Shown here piece by piece: positions 3,409 through 5,766 of a stretch of DNA of 5,766 nucleotides. Under the pieces are notes generated by a model that worked only from the letters and a program-made list of their open reading frames with translations, made no database searches and was not told the origin of the DNA. The position numbers and the translations under genes were made by a program. This stretch comes from Clostridia bacterium. GTDB lineage: Bacteria; Bacillota_A; Clostridia; Christensenellales; Aristaeellaceae. The DNA lies in NCBI GenBank assembly GCA_017398245.1, contig JAFQGN010000329.1, positions 1 to 5,766 of the forward strand, in the 5' to 3' direction. Positions within the stretch are counted from its first letter, which is position 1. Each line of letters begins with the position of its first letter.

Positions 3409-4992
3409 TTACTCCATATAGCCCGGCTTGGGCAGAGCGATAAAGAAACGGCGCTGCACCGAGCCGTCGGCGCAGGTGTAGGGCGTGTCCTCGATTCCGC
3501 CGCAGGAGAGGATGGTGGCGGCGGAGGCGGCATTGTCCTCATCGCAGGTGAGCAGCGCCTGCTCTACTCCGCGCTCGCCGATATTGCGCAGCGCGGCCTG
3601 CAGCTGCATGGTGCCAAAGCCCTTGCCGCGCTCGGAGGGACGCACGCTGTAGCCGATATTGCCCGCCTCGTTGCGCAGGGCCTCGTTCAGCTCGGGCCGG
3701 ATGCCCACAAAGCCGATGGGCCTGCCGGAGGGCATCAGAACGGAAATATAGGTGTGCTGGGGCATCCTGTCGGGCGGCAAAGTCTCCTTGTGCGCGCCCT
3801 TTTCGATCTTTTCCAGCCACTTTTCGTAGGGCAGTCGGTTCGCGCCGGAAGAGCCGTACACGAACTCTTCACCTTTTTTTGCAAATTCTGCCAGCATTGC
3901 GCGGATCTGTGCTTCATCGGCCGGGCTGGGTTTTTTAAGAATGAGCTTTTCCCATGTGGGCACCCAGAACCGGCGGTGGGGGATGCCCAGCTCGTCCACA
4001 AAGGTGCTGTCCTCCACGCCGCCCTGCGAAAGGATGGTTGCGGCGGAGGCCTTGTTGGTATCAGCGCAGGTGAGCAGCGCCTGCTCCACCCCGCGCTCGC
4101 GCAGCCATGCAAGGGCAATGCCCAGCTGCGCATGGCCGAGCTCCTGATGGCGCACAGTGGGGCGGATGCAGTAGCCGATGTTGCCGCCGATGCGCAGCAG
4201 CGTATCGTTCAGCTCGGGCCGAAGAGCCACATAGCCGATCAGCCTCTCTTCCGGCAGGAGCACGCCGAAGCGCACGAACTGCGGCACGTTCTCCGGCGGA
4301 GCCGCATGGGCGTAGCGGTCCATCTTGATCAGCCATTTTTCGTAGGAGCTGTCGCCCGCGCCGCCGCTGCCGTAGAGCATGTGCTCTCCGTGGGCGTGGA
4401 ATTCGGCGATCATCTCTTCCGCCGCAGCCTTGCGGGCCAGAGTAGGCGCGCGCAGGGCCACGCGCTCGCCGGTGGAGATCCAGAAGCGGCGATAGCACAC
4501 GTTTTCCATAGAATAAAAGCTGACGTCTTCCACGCCGCCCTGCGAAAGGATGGTCGCGGCGGAAGCCTGATTGTCTTCCGTGCAGGTGACGAGCACCCTT
4601 TTCAGGCCCTTTTCCCGGCATTTTTCCACCGCAAGACCCAGCTGCACCGAACCAAAGCCCTTGCCCCGCTCGTCGGGGCGGATGGAATAGCCGATATTGC
4701 CGGAAAAGCGCATCAGCGGCGGCGTGAGCTGCCAGCGGATGGAAACGACGCCGTAAATGCGCGCGGATTCGTCGTTTTTCAGGAAAAAGCAGGAGGAGGG
4801 CACGTGTCCCCGGGGCAGGTCTTCGCCCTTTTCATAGCGGTCGATATGGGCCAGCCATTCGCCAAAGGGCTTTTCGCCCAGGCCGGAGCCGCCCTGCACG
4901 GGCAAGCGGCCTGCGGCGGCGTATTCCTGAACGAATGCCGCTGCATCCTGCTCGTCGAGCGCGGTCGGTCGGACCAAATTCCACTGTGCCAT
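3409..4992 (-). CDS. Triple-domain GNAT N-acetyltransferase, 527 aa
   Basis: Three GNAT-type domains lie in tandem, about 1-174, 176-345 and 348-520, each ending with a YRRFW/HRRFW/QRRFF strand. Each carries the same landmarks: a KW/EWL segment near its N-terminal third, GNIGY(S/C)(I/V)RP before the acetyl-CoA loop, and a TC..D(N/T)..ASAATILS.GG motif after it. The acetyl-CoA pyrophosphate loop is intact in domain 1 (ERGKGFG, 108-114) and domain 3 (ERGKGFG, 454-460). In domain 2 the same position reads VRHQELG (280-286), with both loop glycines before the last one lost and no change in length. The single domains resemble the predicted acetyltransferases of COG3981, normally single-domain proteins near 170 residues. 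It is cytoplasmic; the acceptor substrate is unknown. The start at 4992 has GAGGG (5001-5005) 8 bases upstream. The gene is divergent from the metallo-hydrolase gene. Confidence 0.92.
   Translation of the reverse strand: MAQWNLVRPTALDEQDAAAFVQEYAAAGRLPVQGGSGLGEKPFGEWLAHIDRYEKGEDLPRGHVPSSCFFLKNDESARIYGVVSIRWQLTPPLMRFSGNIGYSIRPDERGKGFGSVQLGLAVEKCREKGLKRVLVTCTEDNQASAATILSQGGVEDVSFYSMENVCYRRFWISTGERVALRAPTLARKAAAEEMIAEFHAHGEHMLYGSGGAGDSSYEKWLIKMDRYAHAAPPENVPQFVRFGVLLPEERLIGYVALRPELNDTLLRIGGNIGYCIRPTVRHQELGHAQLGIALAWLRERGVEQALLTCADTNKASAATILSQGGVEDSTFVDELGIPHRRFWVPTWEKLILKKPSPADEAQIRAMLAEFAKKGEEFVYGSSGANRLPYEKWLEKIEKGAHKETLPPDRMPQHTYISVLMPSGRPIGFVGIRPELNEALRNEAGNIGYSVRPSERGKGFGTMQLQAALRNIGERGVEQALLTCDEDNAASAATILSCGGIEDTPYTCADGSVQRRFFIALPKPGYME
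3544..3578 (-). repeat. Intragenic repeat, domain 3 copy (pairs with 4066-4100)
   Basis: This 35-base stretch matches 4066-4100 at 33 of 35 positions. It encodes the ERGVEQALLTC segment shared by GNAT domains 3 and 2. Identity this high in synonymous positions points to recent duplication or gene conversion between the domains. Confidence 0.8.
4013..4051 (-). repeat. Intragenic repeat, domain 2 copy (pairs with 4529-4567)
   Basis: This 39-base stretch matches 4529-4567 in GNAT domain 1 at 37 of 39 positions. It encodes the ASAATILSQGGVED segment. The corresponding part of domain 3 (about 3490-3528) is clearly more diverged, so domains 1 and 2 share this patch while domains 2 and 3 share the neighbouring one. 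Confidence 0.8.
4066..4100 (-). repeat. Intragenic repeat, domain 2 copy (pairs with 3544-3578)
   Basis: This is the second member of the 33/35 match between GNAT domains 2 and 3. It lies 15 bases from the patch that domain 2 shares with domain 1. Confidence 0.8.
4529..4567 (-). repeat. Intragenic repeat, domain 1 copy (pairs with 4013-4051)
   Basis: This is the second member of the 37/39 match between GNAT domains 1 and 2, in the region encoding the motif after the acetyl-CoA loop. Confidence 0.8.
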
Positions 4993-5013
4993 ATCGCAAT
5001 CCCTCGCTGTTTC

Positions 5014-5022
5014 TGGTATACT
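5014..5022 (+). promoter_or_regulatory. Possible extended -10 promoter for the metallo-hydrolase gene
   Basis: TGGTATACT is an extended -10 (TG, one base, TATACT). No good -35 lies 17 bases upstream. It would give a leader of about 60 bases before the TTG start at 5090. Confidence 0.45.
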
Positions 5023-5070
5023 GTATTTGTGCGTTTATGTCGGTATTTTTGATATTGGCTTAGTATAGCA
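5015..5070 (-). promoter_or_regulatory. Possible promoters for the triple GNAT gene
   Basis: There are two candidates on the minus strand. One is an extended -10, TGCTATACT (5070-5062), without a -35. The other is CCGACA (5043-5038) spaced 17 bases from TATACC (5020-5015). The second shares its GTATAC core with the plus-strand -10 at 5017-5022, so the two divergent genes could compete for polymerase. Confidence 0.4.
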
Positions 5071-5089
5071 GAAAAAGAGGTGTTTGTGT

Positions 5090-5766
5090 TTGAATAAACC
5101 AAAAACTTACTTAAGGGTGCTGGGTTCCTCCAACTGGTGCCCCACGCCGGGCTGCGACAGCTCTTCCTACACCGTTTGCGATAAGATCATGGTGGATACC
5201 GGCTGGTACGCCGTACCGAACATGCTCAACAACGGGCTGGAGCCGCTTTCCATGCCGCTTGTCCTCTTTACCCACATGCATGCCGACCATGCCATGGGCC
5301 TTCCGCAGCTGCTTCTGTATTGGCGCGTGCACAACAAGGGCGATATCCGCCCGCTCACGCTGGCCGGCCCGAAGGAGATGCTGCGCTCCACCTACGAAAA
5401 GGCGTATGATTATGCCTTCCGCGATGCGCCGGACGCCGCGCCGGATTTTGGCGAGCCGCAGCTGATGGAGCTTTCGGGCGGAGATACCTTCGAATACGAG
5501 GGCCTGAAGATCGAGACTCTCGCCTCCGATCATGCGGTGGCGGGGCTTGTGTACCGCATTACCGATATCGAGACCGGGCATGTTTTGTGCATTACGGGCG
5601 ATACCGCCTACCGACCGGAGTTTGGCCCCTTCTTTCGCGATTGCGATCTGCTCTTGCACGAGGCGTCCTTCGGTCGAGGCCCAATCGACCCGGCTTCCAA
5701 CGAAAAGTGCCGCCATTCGAGCGCCTATGAAGCCGTGCAGGTGGCCAGGGAAGCCGGCGCGAAGCA
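5090..5766 (+). CDS. RNase Z-like metallo-beta-lactamase-fold hydrolase, 3' truncated by window
   Basis: 225 residues are visible before the window ends. HMHADH (62-67) is the metal-binding HxHxDH motif; H148 (in SDHAV), D171 (in ITGDTAY) and H209 (in CRHSSAYEA) supply the remaining ligands expected for a two-metal site. LLLHEASF (187-194) and HSSAYEA (209-215) are close to the RNase Z/ElaC patterns, so a tRNase Z-like phosphodiesterase or a related MBL hydrolase is likely. The N-terminus, LRVLGSSNWCPTPGCDSSS, forms the first strand and turn. The start is taken as TTG at 5090-5092 because AGAGG (5076-5080) is 9 bases upstream and no in-frame ATG precedes the first strand; the GTG at 5117 would delete it. 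It is cytoplasmic, with no signal peptide. A housekeeping RNase Z usually has about 300 residues, so 60-90 residues may be missing. It is divergent from the acetyltransferase gene. Confidence 0.88.
   Translation, partial: MNKPKTYLRVLGSSNWCPTPGCDSSSYTVCDKIMVDTGWYAVPNMLNNGLEPLSMPLVLFTHMHADHAMGLPQLLLYWRVHNKGDIRPLTLAGPKEMLRSTYEKAYDYAFRDAPDAAPDFGEPQLMELSGGDTFEYEGLKIETLASDHAVAGLVYRITDIETGHVLCITGDTAYRPEFGPFFRDCDLLLHEASFGRGPIDPASNEKCRHSSAYEAVQVAREAGAK

Noticed and set aside
2436..3443. 335-codon open frame on the plus strand
   Set aside because: It lies antisense to the TraX-family gene, with a charged, glutamine- and histidine-rich product and no recognised motif or ribosome site.
3162..3542. N-terminal extension of the TraX-family protein to 3542
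   Set aside because: The extension would overlap the end of the acetyltransferase gene and has no TraX-like character; AAAAAGGAGG supports the start at 3161.
3367..5052. 561-codon open frame on the plus strand
   Set aside because: It is the antisense of the triple GNAT gene. The minus frame has clear GNAT motifs and a ribosome site, and the long plus frame is a by-product of G/C-ending codons; its protein is low-complexity in alanine, glycine and histidine.
5111..5716. 201-codon minus frame at the right end
   Set aside because: It is a shadow of the metallo-hydrolase, whose full metal-ligand set is on the plus strand.
1..5766. CRISPR array, phage or defence system
   Set aside because: There are no spaced identical repeats, and no nuclease-effector, integrase or toxin-antitoxin pair can be supported.

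Overview
The window looks like a chromosomal stretch from a moderately GC-rich member of the Firmicutes, most likely a gut-type Clostridia. The reasons are strong AGGAG-type ribosome binding sites at most starts, intrinsic terminators with U-tracts, a TTG start, a CCA-encoding tRNA, and long stop-free shadow frames typical of G/C-ending codons. No phage, IS or CRISPR structure is visible. The organism call is inference; no taxonomic marker gene is complete here.

Layout. Positions 1-177 (+) hold the 3' end of a gene interrupted by an in-frame TAA that is followed at once by ATG. A double-hairpin repeat (178-253) and a long two-way terminator (264-299) follow. The terminator has its better U-tract on the minus strand, where it ends an unrecognised 207-residue gene (366-989, -). 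Upstream of that gene lies a hairpin-dense leader (about 1060-1257). A second, oppositely oriented copy of the double-hairpin repeat (about 1241-1320) sits just 3' of a P-loop kinase-like gene (1330-1932, -). A possible 47-residue small ORF (1920-2063, -) overlaps the start of that gene. A tRNA-Lys(CTT) on the minus strand (2167-2242) has a near-consensus promoter and its own terminator. Next come a TraX-family membrane protein (2400-3161, -) with a terminator, a 247-base non-coding spacer with hairpins, and a 527-residue protein made of three tandem GNAT acetyltransferase domains (3409-4992, -). A short divergent promoter region then leads to an RNase Z-like metallo-beta-lactamase-fold protein (5090 to the window end, +), truncated by the window.

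Working together. The genes do not form one recognisable pathway. TraX (an acetylase family in F plasmid) and the triple GNAT protein are same-strand neighbours with no convincing terminator between them, so a shared transcript and a link through acetylation are possible but unproven. The most unusual items are the three-GNAT fusion whose middle domain has lost the acetyl-CoA loop, the paired gene-end repeats with compensated stems, and the leader upstream of the 207-residue gene with two mutually exclusive hairpins that both pair better in minus-strand RNA.
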